Of a stretch of 64,000 bases of DNA, positions 17,297-25,879 are shown one piece after another. This stretch comes from Amycolatopsis lexingtonensis (GTDB lineage: Bacteria; Actinomycetota; Actinomycetes; Mycobacteriales; Pseudonocardiaceae), in NCBI RefSeq assembly GCF_014873755.1, contig NZ_JADBEG010000001.1:2358501-2422500 (forward strand), given 5' to 3'. Each line of letters starts with the position of its first letter. The stretch's first letter is position 1. The notes under the pieces are model-generated. The model was not told the DNA's origin, searched no databases, and worked only from the letters and a program-made list of their open reading frames with translations. Made by a program: the position numbers and the translations under genes.

Positions 17297-18595
17297 GTGC
17301 GGACCTTCCTGAAGTGGTGCGCGCTCGTCGTCGCCGTGCTCGCCGTCCCGGCCGTCGGCGCGACCGTCTCCGCGCTGTCGGCGTTCGACGCCCTCTACGC
17401 CCCCGGCCCGCCGCGGCCCCTCCCGGCCGCGGCGCCGGCGCCCCACGACCCGGCCAAGCCGACCGCGGTGGTCGTCGTCGGCGAGCACGGCGCCGTCGTC
17501 TCCGATGTGCTGGCGCCGTACGAGATCCTGGCCTCGACCGGCCGGCTCAACGTCTACGTGGTCGCGCCGCACCGCGAGCCGAAGCCGCTGACCGGCGGCC
17601 TGGACCTGGTGCCGGACTTCGGTTTCGAGGAACTCGCCGCCCGGCTCGGCCCGAAGGCGCCGGACCTGGTGGTCGTGCCCGCGCTGCCGGACGTCGGCGA
17701 GCCGAGCGGCGACGTCGTCACGGCGTGGCTGCGCGCTCAGGCCGCGCGCGGCGCGAAGTTCCTGAGCGTCTGCAACGGCGGAGGCGTGCTCGCCTCGGCC
17801 GGCCTGCTCGACGGACGCCCGGCCACCGCGCACTGGCTGAAACTCGGCACGTGGGCGAAGGAGTACCCGGCCGTGAAGTGGGTGCGCGGGCAGCGCTTCG
17901 TCGACGACGGCGACATCGTGTCCACCGCCGGGATCCTCTCCGGCGTCGACGGCACGCTGCACTGGGTCGAGCGGCTGGCCGGGGCGGAAGTGGCGGCCCG
18001 CGCCGCGGCCGCGATCGGCTGGCGGCACTACGGCGACGACGTGCCGGTGACCCCGCCGGCCGGCGTGCCGGACGCGGCCGCGATCGTCAACGCGGCCTTC
18101 CGGTGGAACCCCGACGAAGTCGGCGTGCTGCTCACCGGCGGCGTCGGCGAGATCGAGCTTTCGTCGGTGTTCGACACCGAAGGCCAGTCGCTGTCTTCGC
18201 GCACGCTCGCCGTCAGCGCCGACGGCGGCCCGGTCCGGTCGCGCCACGGGCTGACGTTCCTGCCGCGGGCGGCCGTCACCGCACCGGGTCTGGACCGGCT
18301 GGTCGTGCCGGGTGCGGCGCGCGGGATCACGCCGCCGCCCGGCGGGCCGTCCCCCGAGTACGTCCACGACCGGCCCGGCTTCGCCTACGACACCGTGGTG
18401 AGCGGACTCGCGCGCCACACCGACGTGGCCACCGCCCGCTGGACGGCGAAGGTGCTGGAACTGCCCACCGACGGGGTCGTGTTCGAAGGCCGGGCTTGGC
18501 CGTGGCTGCCGACGGCGGTGCCGGTCGCGCTGATCCTGCTGGGCGCGGCGGTCATCGTGGTGATGCGCCGGGTCAGGAGGCCTAAAACGATTTAG
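17297..18595 (+). CDS. Membrane-anchored DJ-1/PfpI-family protein
   Basis: A 432-residue protein with a hydrophobic N-terminus (residues 3-27) and a C-terminal membrane helix ('AVPVALILLGAAVIVVM') followed by a basic tail, giving two anchors. Between them, residues about 55-245 form a class I glutamine-amidotransferase-like DJ-1/PfpI domain with the nucleophile-elbow Cys in 'FLSVCNGGGVLASAGLL'. A second region (residues 255-400) contains 'DEVGVLLTGGVGEIELSSVFDT', suggesting a further partial repeat of the fold. The start GTG lies two bases after the previous stop. Most DJ-1 proteins are cytosolic, so this topology is unusual; the role is unknown. Confidence 0.75.
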   Translation: MRTFLKWCALVVAVLAVPAVGATVSALSAFDALYAPGPPRPLPAAAPAPHDPAKPTAVVVVGEHGAVVSDVLAPYEILASTGRLNVYVVAPHREPKPLTGGLDLVPDFGFEELAARLGPKAPDLVVVPALPDVGEPSGDVVTAWLRAQAARGAKFLSVCNGGGVLASAGLLDGRPATAHWLKLGTWAKEYPAVKWVRGQRFVDDGDIVSTAGILSGVDGTLHWVERLAGAEVAARAAAAIGWRHYGDDVPVTPPAGVPDAAAIVNAAFRWNPDEVGVLLTGGVGEIELSSVFDTEGQSLSSRTLAVSADGGPVRSRHGLTFLPRAAVTAPGLDRLVVPGAARGITPPPGGPSPEYVHDRPGFAYDTVVSGLARHTDVATARWTAKVLELPTDGVVFEGRAWPWLPTAVPVALILLGAAVIVVMRRVRRPKTI

Positions 18596-18728
18596 GAAAC
18601 CGCGTACCGACGAAGGTCGGGCGCCCCGGTGGAGTATTGCCAACGTGTGAGGTTGTGATTACAGTCACGTATCACGCTGTATTGAAACGTTCAAATTCGT
18701 CGCCCATCCCCGCCTCCAGGGAGCCTGC

Positions 18729-21700
18729 ATGCTGCCCTCCAAGCTTTGGCGCGCGACCACCACCACGCTCGCCGCGATCCTGGCCCTTTCGGGCGCCGCG
18801 GCTCCGCCGGCCGGCGCCGCCCCACCCGTCGACCTCGCCGGAGCGCACTGGATCTGGTACCCCGAAGGTGACGCCCGCGTCTCGGCGCCCGCCGCCACCC
18901 GGTACTTCCGCACGACGTTCACCGTCCCCGCCGGCGCGGTCACCGACGCCCGGTTCGCCGTCACCGGCGACGACACCGCCGACGTCTGGCTCAACGGCAG
19001 CCCCCTGGCTTCCTCCGCGCGCACCACGGACTCCTGGCGGACGGCGCTGGCCGTGGACCTCAGGCCCGCGCTCAAGCCCGGCGTCAACACCCTCGCCGTC
19101 GCCGCCCGCAACGCCGGCGGACCGGCGGGCCTGCTCGGCCGGCTGCGCGTCACCACCGGCTCGGGCACCACGGACCTGACCACCGGCGGCACCTGGAAGA
19201 GCGCCACCACCGCGGCGGAAGGCTGGGAACAGCCCGGTTTCGCCGACGGCGGCTGGGCCGCGGCCCAGGACCTCGGCGCGTACGGCACCGGCCCCTGGGG
19301 CAGCGGCGTCAGCACGCCGAGCCCCTCGGATCCGACCCCGTTGTCGGTCGCGACCGCCACGGTCGGGCAGCGGGTGAACCCCCTCGGCGTCGACCCGGCG
19401 CAGCTGCGGTTCGGCTGGAAGCTGGGCTCTTCCGCGCCGCAGCAGCGGCAGTCCGCGTACCAGATCGTGGTGTCCGCCGGCGGCACGGACGTCTGGGACA
19501 GCGGCCGCGTCGCTTCGGTGCAGCAGGCCGACGTCGCTTACGGCGGTCCGGCGCTCGGCTCGCTCACGGCGTACACCTGGCGGGTCCGCGTCTGGGACGG
19601 CCAGGGCCGGCAGAGCGGCTGGAGTGCGGTGCAGCGCTTCGAAACCGCGTTGCGCACGCCGTCGACCGAGTGGACCGGCGCGTTCCTCGGCCGCGCCACC
19701 GCGGGCCCGGACCTGGCCGGGGCCGGCTGGATCTGGTACCTCGAAGGCGATCCGCTCGGCGGCGTGCCCCCGGCGACCCGGTTCTTCCGCAAGACCCTCG
19801 ACCTGGCGGCGGCGCCGGGGAAGGCGACGCTGGTCGTCACCGGCGACGACACCGCGACCGTGTGGGTCAACGGCACGAAGGTGAGCGACTCGCCGCGGGT
19901 CACCGACTCGTGGAAGACGGCCGCCGTCGTCGACGTCGGCAGTCTCCTGACGGCGGGGTCCAACACGATCGCGATCAGCGCCGAGAACACCACGCAGAGC
20001 CCGGCCGGGCTGGTCGCCAAGCTGACCGTCCCGAGTGGACCGACCGTCGTCACCGACGGGTCGTGGAAGGCGAGCCAGACCGGCCCGGACGGCTGGCAGC
20101 AGCGCGCGTTCGACGACAGCTCCTGGACGGGCGCCCGCGCGCTGACCGCGTACGGCACCGGCCCGTGGGGCGCGAACGTCGCCGTGTCCGCGCCCTCTCC
20201 CCTGCTGCGCAAGAGCTTCACCGTCTCGAAGCCGGTGGCGAGCGCGCGGCTGCTGACCACCGCGCTCGGGCTGCAGGAGACCCACCTCAACGGCGCCAAG
20301 GTCGGCGCGGAGGTCCTCGCGCCGGGCTGGACCGACTACGCGAAACGCGTCCAGTACCGCGTTTCCGACGTCACCGGGCAGATCCGCCAGGGTGAGAACG
20401 CGCTGGGCGCGATGCTGGGCAACGGCTGGTACTCCGGCAGCGTCGGCATCGCCGGCAGCCAGAAGTACGGCACCGAGCCGTGGTACTCGGCGCAGCTCAA
20501 GCTGACCTTCACCGACGGCACCAGCACGACGATCGCGTCCGACGGCACCTGGAAGACCGCCGACGGCCCGATCCGCGCCGACGACCTCTACCAGGGCGAG
20601 ACCTACGACGCGCGGCTCGCGCCGGCGGGCTGGGACCGGCCCGGCTTCGACGACCGCGGCTGGGCGGCACCCCGCGTGCGCTCCGGCGCGACGCCGAACC
20701 TGGTGTCCCAAGTGGACAACGGCGTCACGGTGCAGCAGGAGTTCAAGCCCGTCGCGTGGACGCAGCCGAAGCCCGGCGTGTGGGTGGCCGACCTCGGCCA
20801 GAACTTCAGCGGCTGGAACCGGCTTTCGGTGACCGGGCCGGCGGGGACGACGGTGACCGTGCGGCACGCCGAAGTGCTCAACCCGGACGGCACGATCTAC
20901 ACGACGAACCTCCGCGCGGCGCAGGCCACCGACCGGTTCACCCTGGCGGGCACCGGGTCCGCCGAGACGTACGAGCCGCGGTTCACCGTGCACGGCTACC
21001 GGTACGTCGAGCTGACCGGCCTGCCTTCGGCCCCGACGGCGTCGACGCTGACCGGGCGGGCGATGTGGACGTCCGGCGCGCAGACCGGCACCTTCACGAC
21101 GTCCAACGCGCTGGTGAACCAGTTGCAGCACAACATCTTGTGGGGTGAGCGCTCGAACATGCTCTCCGTCCCGAGCGACTGCCCGCAGCGCGACGAGCGG
21201 CTCGGCTGGACCGGCGACATCGGGATCTTCGCCGGCACCTCGACGTTCAACCTCGACGTGGCGAACTTCCTCGGCAAGTTCAGCGACGACCTGGTCGACG
21301 CGCAGCACGACGACGGCGCGTTCACCGACGTCGCCCCGGGCGTGCTGAGCGGCTCGGGCACGGCGGGCTGGGGCGACGCGGGCGTCATCGTGCCGTACAC
21401 GCTGTGGCAGCGCTACGGCGACACCGGCGTGATCGACGAGCACTTCGCCGCGATGGTGAAGTGGGTCGAGTACCTGCGTTCGACGTCCGGCGCGGACCTG
21501 ATCCGCGACCACCAGACGTACGGGGACTGGCTCAACGTCAACGACAACACCGCGCAGGACCTGATTTCGACGGCGTTCTTCGCGTGGTCGTCCCGGCTGG
21601 TGTCGCGGATGGCGGCGGCCACCGGCCGCACGGCGGAGGCGACGAAGTACGGGACGCTCGCCGACCAGATCGGGGCGGCGTTCACTTCGCGCTTCTCGCA

Positions 21701-22385
21701 GGCCGACGGCACGGTGGGCTCCGGATCCCAAGCCGGTTACGTCCTGGCGCTGGCGTTCGGCCTGCTCCCGGCGGCCCGCGTCCAGCCGGCGGCGGACAAG
21801 CTGGCCGCCCGGGTGGCGGCGGCGGGCGGCCACTTGAGCGTCGGCTTCCTCGGCGTCGAGAACCTGCTGCCGGTGCTGGCCGCGCACGGCCACGCCGACG
21901 TCGCGTACCAGGTGCTGCTGCAGCCGGACTTCCCCGGCTGGGGCTACATGATCGGCCACGGCGCGACCACGATCTGGGAGCGCTGGGACGGCATCAAGCC
22001 GGACGGCACGTTCAACGACCCGGGCATGAACTCGTTCAACCACTACGGCCTCGGCTCGGTGGGCGACTTCCTGTACCGCACGGTCGGTGGCCTGTCACCG
22101 GCGTCCCCGGGGTACGCGTCACTGCTGGTGGCGCCGCGCCCGGGCGGCGGGCTGACGTCGGCGAAGTCGGCGTACGAGACCCCGTACGGCGGCGCGGTCA
22201 GCGACTGGTCGGTGTCGGGCGGGACGCTGACGCTGAAGGTGACGGTCCCGGCGGGGTCTTCGGCGACGGTGAAGGTCCCGACGTCGAACCCGGGCGCGGT
22301 GGCGGCTCCGGCTCAGGCCGTGCCGTCCGCGCCGGGGACGTACTTCGTGCCGGCGGGTTCGTACGTGTTCACCGCTCCCGCGTAG
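18729..22385 (+). CDS. Secreted alpha-L-rhamnosidase (GH78) with duplicated CBM67-like domain
   Basis: A 1218-residue exported enzyme with a signal peptide ending near 'PAGAAPPVD'. Two homologous beta-sandwich units follow (about residues 36-195 and 333-490), each opening with 'AG..WIWY.EGD' and containing 'VTGDDTA.VW.NG'; they resemble rhamnose-binding CBM67. After a fibronectin-like insert and the GH78 N-domain comes the (alpha/alpha)6 barrel, with 'DCPQRDERLGWTGD' near residue 820 and 'TTIWERWDG' near 1085. These contain the acidic residues used by GH78 inverting enzymes. It removes terminal rhamnose from plant glycosides or polysaccharides. The gene is monocistronic and ends five bases before a convergent P450. 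Confidence 0.93.
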   Translation: MLPSKLWRATTTTLAAILALSGAAAPPAGAAPPVDLAGAHWIWYPEGDARVSAPAATRYFRTTFTVPAGAVTDARFAVTGDDTADVWLNGSPLASSARTTDSWRTALAVDLRPALKPGVNTLAVAARNAGGPAGLLGRLRVTTGSGTTDLTTGGTWKSATTAAEGWEQPGFADGGWAAAQDLGAYGTGPWGSGVSTPSPSDPTPLSVATATVGQRVNPLGVDPAQLRFGWKLGSSAPQQRQSAYQIVVSAGGTDVWDSGRVASVQQADVAYGGPALGSLTAYTWRVRVWDGQGRQSGWSAVQRFETALRTPSTEWTGAFLGRATAGPDLAGAGWIWYLEGDPLGGVPPATRFFRKTLDLAAAPGKATLVVTGDDTATVWVNGTKVSDSPRVTDSWKTAAVVDVGSLLTAGSNTIAISAENTTQSPAGLVAKLTVPSGPTVVTDGSWKASQTGPDGWQQRAFDDSSWTGARALTAYGTGPWGANVAVSAPSPLLRKSFTVSKPVASARLLTTALGLQETHLNGAKVGAEVLAPGWTDYAKRVQYRVSDVTGQIRQGENALGAMLGNGWYSGSVGIAGSQKYGTEPWYSAQLKLTFTDGTSTTIASDGTWKTADGPIRADDLYQGETYDARLAPAGWDRPGFDDRGWAAPRVRSGATPNLVSQVDNGVTVQQEFKPVAWTQPKPGVWVADLGQNFSGWNRLSVTGPAGTTVTVRHAEVLNPDGTIYTTNLRAAQATDRFTLAGTGSAETYEPRFTVHGYRYVELTGLPSAPTASTLTGRAMWTSGAQTGTFTTSNALVNQLQHNILWGERSNMLSVPSDCPQRDERLGWTGDIGIFAGTSTFNLDVANFLGKFSDDLVDAQHDDGAFTDVAPGVLSGSGTAGWGDAGVIVPYTLWQRYGDTGVIDEHFAAMVKWVEYLRSTSGADLIRDHQTYGDWLNVNDNTAQDLISTAFFAWSSRLVSRMAAATGRTAEATKYGTLADQIGAAFTSRFSQADGTVGSGSQAGYVLALAFGLLPAARVQPAADKLAARVAAAGGHLSVGFLGVENLLPVLAAHGHADVAYQVLLQPDFPGWGYMIGHGATTIWERWDGIKPDGTFNDPGMNSFNHYGLGSVGDFLYRTVGGLSPASPGYASLLVAPRPGGGLTSAKSAYETPYGGAVSDWSVSGGTLTLKVTVPAGSSATVKVPTSNPGAVAAPAQAVPSAPGTYFVPAGSYVFTAPA

Positions 22386-22390
22386 GGAGT

Positions 22391-23722
22391 TCAGCCGGTG
22401 CCGCCTCCTTCGCGGGGCGGCACCGGCCGCACGGTGAACTTCAGGTGGAAGTTGTCCAGCGTCGTCGGCAGCGGTCGATCCGGCGACAGCACCGGACCCG
22501 TCTTCTGCTCGAACGCGTGGCCCCGCAACAGGTTCGCCAGCATCGTGCTCACGCAGAACTGGACGAGATCCCGCCCCGGGCAGATCGCCGGGCCGGCGCT
22601 GAACGGGACCAGGGCCGGGTTCGCCGCCGCGCGGCCGTCCAGCCAGATGTCCGGGTCGAAGCAGTCGGCGTAGGGGAGGTCCGCGTCGCGGTGGAAGAAC
22701 GGGGTGAAGACCAGGACCGTCGTGCCCGCCGGGCCCCACGACGTCTCCTCCGTGCTCTCGCGCAGCAGCATCGGCGTCGTGGGCCAAAGCCGGATCGCGT
22801 CCAGCACGCACGCCCGCAGGTAGCTCAGCTGCTGCGGCTCCCCCGGGTCGGTCCCGGCGATCTCCTCACGGGCGCGGTCGGCCGCCGCCGGGTGGGAGGA
22901 CAGCAGGGCCAGGGTCCGGAGGGTCACCATGCCCGCCGCGTCGAAGGCGAACAGCCAGTGCGCCACCTGGTCGGCCGCGGTGCCGTCGTCGGCCGTCTCC
23001 GCGATCGCCGCGGCCAGGCTGCCCGGCTCCGCGCGCTCGAGGTGGGCGGTCAGCCGGTCGCGGAACTCGGTGCGCAGCCGGTTCCGCCTCGGGTGCAGGT
23101 ACGCCCAGTTGGCGTCGAGGCGGAGCTTCTCCAGCAAGCCGGTCAAGGTTTCGTCGTCACGGGCCCCTTCGCCGAGCACGACGCGGCGGACCAGATTCCA
23201 CCAAGCGACGTTGAACGCGTCACAGGTCAGCTCGGTGGCGCAGGTCAGGACGGCGGTCTCCTCCGCGATCGCCCGCGCGAAGGGCCCCGCCAGCTCGTGC
23301 AGCGGGCGACCCGGTTCCAGCACGGCTTCGGAGAACTCCCGCCGCGGGCCACGCTCGTCGGCCTCCGAAATCAGCACGCCGTGCGGCTGGAAGTGCCGCA
23401 GCGCGGCCCGTTTCTCCACTGTGGACGGACTGAACGGCGTCGGTGCGGCCGCCAGCACCGCGCCGACGTCTTCGGCGGACAGCGCCAGTTCCACCGACCG
23501 GCCGGGCACGCGCAGCTTCAGCGGCCGCCCGTCGTGCCGGTCGCGCAGGCGCGTCAGCAGTTTCACGGCCGGACGGTCGACCTGCAGCTTCTCCGCGACG
23601 GCCAGCGCCAGCGGGCGGCGCTTGATCACCCCGCCGGCCAGCGTGGGCAGCGCCACGCCGACGGCGATCCGGATCGTCTCGGCCACCGAAGCGGTGTCGG
23701 GCCTCTCCTGGGTAGTCGTCAT
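22391..23722 (-). CDS. Cytochrome P450 with non-canonical ExxR and I-helix motifs
   Basis: A 443-residue protein with a clear heme-binding loop 'FSAGPAICPG' (thiolate Cys381). The K-helix motif reads D308-A-I-R311, so the near-invariant Glu of ExxR is Asp. The I-helix segment 'FDAAGMVTL' (260-268) lacks the usual acidic-Thr pair in the order A/G-G-x-D/E-T. The PERF-like 'FDPDIW' is present. The gene is probably functional but divergent from typical bacterial hydroxylases; the substrate is unknown. A zinc-finger gene lies 39 bp upstream on the same strand and may be co-transcribed. Confidence 0.85.
   Translation of the reverse strand: MTTTQERPDTASVAETIRIAVGVALPTLAGGVIKRRPLALAVAEKLQVDRPAVKLLTRLRDRHDGRPLKLRVPGRSVELALSAEDVGAVLAAAPTPFSPSTVEKRAALRHFQPHGVLISEADERGPRREFSEAVLEPGRPLHELAGPFARAIAEETAVLTCATELTCDAFNVAWWNLVRRVVLGEGARDDETLTGLLEKLRLDANWAYLHPRRNRLRTEFRDRLTAHLERAEPGSLAAAIAETADDGTAADQVAHWLFAFDAAGMVTLRTLALLSSHPAAADRAREEIAGTDPGEPQQLSYLRACVLDAIRLWPTTPMLLRESTEETSWGPAGTTVLVFTPFFHRDADLPYADCFDPDIWLDGRAAANPALVPFSAGPAICPGRDLVQFCVSTMLANLLRGHAFEQKTGPVLSPDRPLPTTLDNFHLKFTVRPVPPREGGGTG
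22394..22427. terminator. Bidirectional hairpin between GH78 and P450 genes
   Basis: A 12-bp perfect stem (GCCGGTGCCGCC / GGCGGCACCGGC, 22394-22405 and 22416-22427). It starts three bases inside the P450 stop and overlaps its last codons, directly after the convergent GH78 stop. It can serve both transcripts. Confidence 0.6.
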
Positions 23723-23761
23723 GAAGCGCGGCTACCCGGCCCGGCCGGGACGGAAACGCCG

Positions 23762-24106
23762 TCAGCGGCGCAGCGCGACGTTCAGCACGTCCCCGGCGTG
23801 GTCGAGGCAGTCCGCGCAGATCACCGCGTCCCGCGCGGCGCAGTCCACACGCAGCAGCGGACGCCGCAGGCCGAGGAACGTCCGGCGCTCGCGGCGGCCG
23901 CAGAAGTCGCAGACCGCGGCCAGCGGAGACGTCACCGCGGCCAATACGTCGCCCGCCGGGGTCTCGCGGTCCGCGCCGTCGCGCACCACCCGCAGCCCGG
24001 CCCGCACGCAGTCCAGGCAGATCGGGCCGGCCCGGCCGGGCACCCGCGGGTCGCGGAGCCGCCCGCAGAACCGGCACGGCCGGCCGGCCCCGTTGCTCGC
24101 CGTCAC
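23762..24106 (-). CDS. Small protein with two ClpX-like C4 zinc fingers
   Basis: A 114-residue protein with two CxxC...CxxC units: 'CRFCGRL' with 'CLDCVRAG', and 'CDFCGRRERR' with 'CADCLDHAG'. Each resembles the ClpX zinc-binding finger, with no other domain. A GTG start is used, with GGAGG ahead of it. Its position just upstream of the P450 on the same strand may mean one transcript. No function can be assigned beyond probable zinc binding. Confidence 0.75.
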   Translation of the reverse strand: MTASNGAGRPCRFCGRLRDPRVPGRAGPICLDCVRAGLRVVRDGADRETPAGDVLAAVTSPLAAVCDFCGRRERRTFLGLRRPLLRVDCAARDAVICADCLDHAGDVLNVALRR

Positions 24107-24278
24107 GCCGCCTCCTCACCGGTTTCGCCGCGCGCACAGCCGGGAACTCCGGGCGCGGCGCACCCTGACCGTCACGCTACTCCGGTCCGGGGCGACGGCG
24201 GACCCGGCTCACGCTCGGCCGGGTCCCGGCACGGACCTCCCGCCCGGGCGGCACGGCACGAGCGGGCAGGAGGAACCC

Positions 24279-25538
24279 TTGTCGTCCTTGACGGTGCTGT
24301 TCGGCGTGGCCGGCCTGCTCGCCCTCGCCGCGGCGATCGTCCCGAAGCTCGTCGCCGACCGGCCGTTCTCGGTGCCGCTGGTGATGCTGATCGCCGGGAT
24401 CGTCCTCGGCCTGCTGCCGCTGCCCGCGCCGTACGGCAACGGCTGGAGCGACCCCGCCGCCCACCTGCACGGCGTCGAATCCTTCACCCAGCTGGGTATT
24501 CTCGTCGCGCTCGCCGGGGCCGGCCTGTCCGTGGACCGCCCGCTCGGGTTCAAGCGCTGGGGCTCGACATGGCGGCTGCTGGCCCTGACCATGCCGCTGT
24601 CCATCCTGGTGATCGCCGCGCTCGGGTACTGGTGGCTCGCGCTCGCCCCCGGCGTGGCACTGCTGCTGGCCGCGGCGCTGGCCCCGACCGACCCGGTGCT
24701 GGCTGGCGACGTCGGCGTGCCGCACCCCGACGTCGAGCCGGACCTGGCCAGGAACAACGAAATCCGGTTCACGCTGACCACGGAGGCCGGGCTCAACGAC
24801 GGCCTGACCATGCCGTTCGTCCTGCTCGGCCTGGCCGTCGCGGGCAGCGAGCCGCACCTGGACGTCTCCTGGGTGCTGGTGGACCTCCTCCTGCCCGTCG
24901 CGATCGGCGTGCTGGTCGGCCTGCTGGCCGGCCGCGGCCTCGGCTGGGCGATCTTCCACACCGCGTCGGACCGGCTGCGGCTGGCCGAGTACGGCGACGG
25001 CCTCGTCCTGCTCGCGCTCGCCTTCCTGCCGTACGCGCTGGCGGAACTGGCCCACGGCAACGGGTTCGCCGCCGTGTTCGTCGCGGCGGTGGTCGTGCGC
25101 AAGCTGGAGCGGGAACACGACTACCACGGCGTTCTGCACGCCTTCGGCCACCAGCTGGAGCGGCTGTTCGTGCCGCTGGCCCTGCTGGGGCTCGGCCTCG
25201 CCATCGGTGACGGGCTGCTGCGGGGCCTGCGCGTGCTCGAAGTGGTTCTCGCGGTCGTCGCGGTCCTGGTCGTGCGGCCCGTGATCGGCTGGCTTTCGCT
25301 GGTCGGCAGCTCCGCCGGCCGCCCGGCCACCGCGGCGATCGCGTTCTTCGGCGTCCGCGGCATCGGCACGCTCTACTACCTGGCCTACGCGCTCAACCGG
25401 CTCCCGGTGCCGCAGCAGGACGTGCTCTGGCGGGTCGGCGCGCTCGCCGTCGCCGTGTCGGTGCTGGTGCACGGCATCCTCGCGGAGCCCGCGATCCAGC
25501 GGATCGAACGAATGGGCGGCCATCTCCCGGCGACCTGA
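24279..25538 (+). CDS. CPA1-type monovalent cation:proton antiporter
   Basis: A 419-residue membrane protein with about twelve hydrophobic segments. It contains the CPA1 core 'LAPTDPVLAGDVG' (TDP region) and 'EAGLNDGLTMPF', whose Asn-Asp pair is the ion-binding site of electrogenic antiporters, plus 'FFGVRGIGTLYYLAYAL'. The frame stays open upstream, but the start is taken as TTG 24279 because a perfect AGGAGG lies 5-10 bases before it and the first helix begins there. It exchanges Na+ or K+ for H+ in pH and salt homeostasis. It stands alone ahead of the stress-type CsbD gene. Confidence 0.9.
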   Translation: MSSLTVLFGVAGLLALAAAIVPKLVADRPFSVPLVMLIAGIVLGLLPLPAPYGNGWSDPAAHLHGVESFTQLGILVALAGAGLSVDRPLGFKRWGSTWRLLALTMPLSILVIAALGYWWLALAPGVALLLAAALAPTDPVLAGDVGVPHPDVEPDLARNNEIRFTLTTEAGLNDGLTMPFVLLGLAVAGSEPHLDVSWVLVDLLLPVAIGVLVGLLAGRGLGWAIFHTASDRLRLAEYGDGLVLLALAFLPYALAELAHGNGFAAVFVAAVVVRKLEREHDYHGVLHAFGHQLERLFVPLALLGLGLAIGDGLLRGLRVLEVVLAVVAVLVVRPVIGWLSLVGSSAGRPATAAIAFFGVRGIGTLYYLAYALNRLPVPQQDVLWRVGALAVAVSVLVHGILAEPAIQRIERMGGHLPAT

Positions 25539-25632
25539 TGTGTAGACCCGCGATGGCCGGGTAACCGCGTGTCAAGGCCCTTTTGGCGACTGGCCGATCC
25601 GGAAATGTCGCCGCGACGGAAGGTGCACCCCG

Positions 25633-25815
25633 ATGAACGACAAGATCGAGAACAAGGGCGAAGAGCTCAAGGGCCGGGCCAAGGAAGCCGTCGGCAACGC
25701 CACCGACAACGAGCAGTGGCAGGCCGAGGGCAAGTCCGAGCAGGCCAAGGGCTCGCTGAAGCAGGCGGGCGAGAAGATCAAGGACGCCGTGAAGGGCGTC
25801 ACGCACAAGGACTGA
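25633..25815 (+). CDS. CsbD-family stress protein
   Basis: A 60-residue highly charged protein: 'KIENKGEELKGRAKEAVGNAT' followed by 'EGKSEQAKGSLKQAGEKIKDAVKG', the classic CsbD pattern. These proteins are abundant in general stress responses and their biochemical role is not established. The ATG follows GGAAGG at a normal distance. The codon usage is strongly biased (AAG, GAG, GGC), consistent with high expression, and a strong hairpin ends the transcript. Confidence 0.92.
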   Translation: MNDKIENKGEELKGRAKEAVGNATDNEQWQAEGKSEQAKGSLKQAGEKIKDAVKGVTHKD

Positions 25816-25827
25816 CGTAGTTCTTCC

Positions 25828-25858
25828 GCGGCCGCACCCCCGCCCGGGGTGCGGCCGC
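25828..25858 (+). terminator. Terminator after the CsbD gene
   Basis: A 13-bp perfect GC stem (GCGGCCGCACCCC / GGGGTGCGGCCGC) with a five-base loop, 12 bp after the CsbD stop, followed by CTTTCG. It is GC-rich with a short pyrimidine tail, typical of actinobacterial terminators. Confidence 0.75.
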
Positions 25859-25879
25859 CTTTCGCGCTGGGGGCAGCAC

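Noticed and set aside
21404..25210. Long plus-strand frame spanning the rhamnosidase, P450 and antiporter
   Set aside because: It crosses three well-supported genes in other frames and shows no family resemblance.
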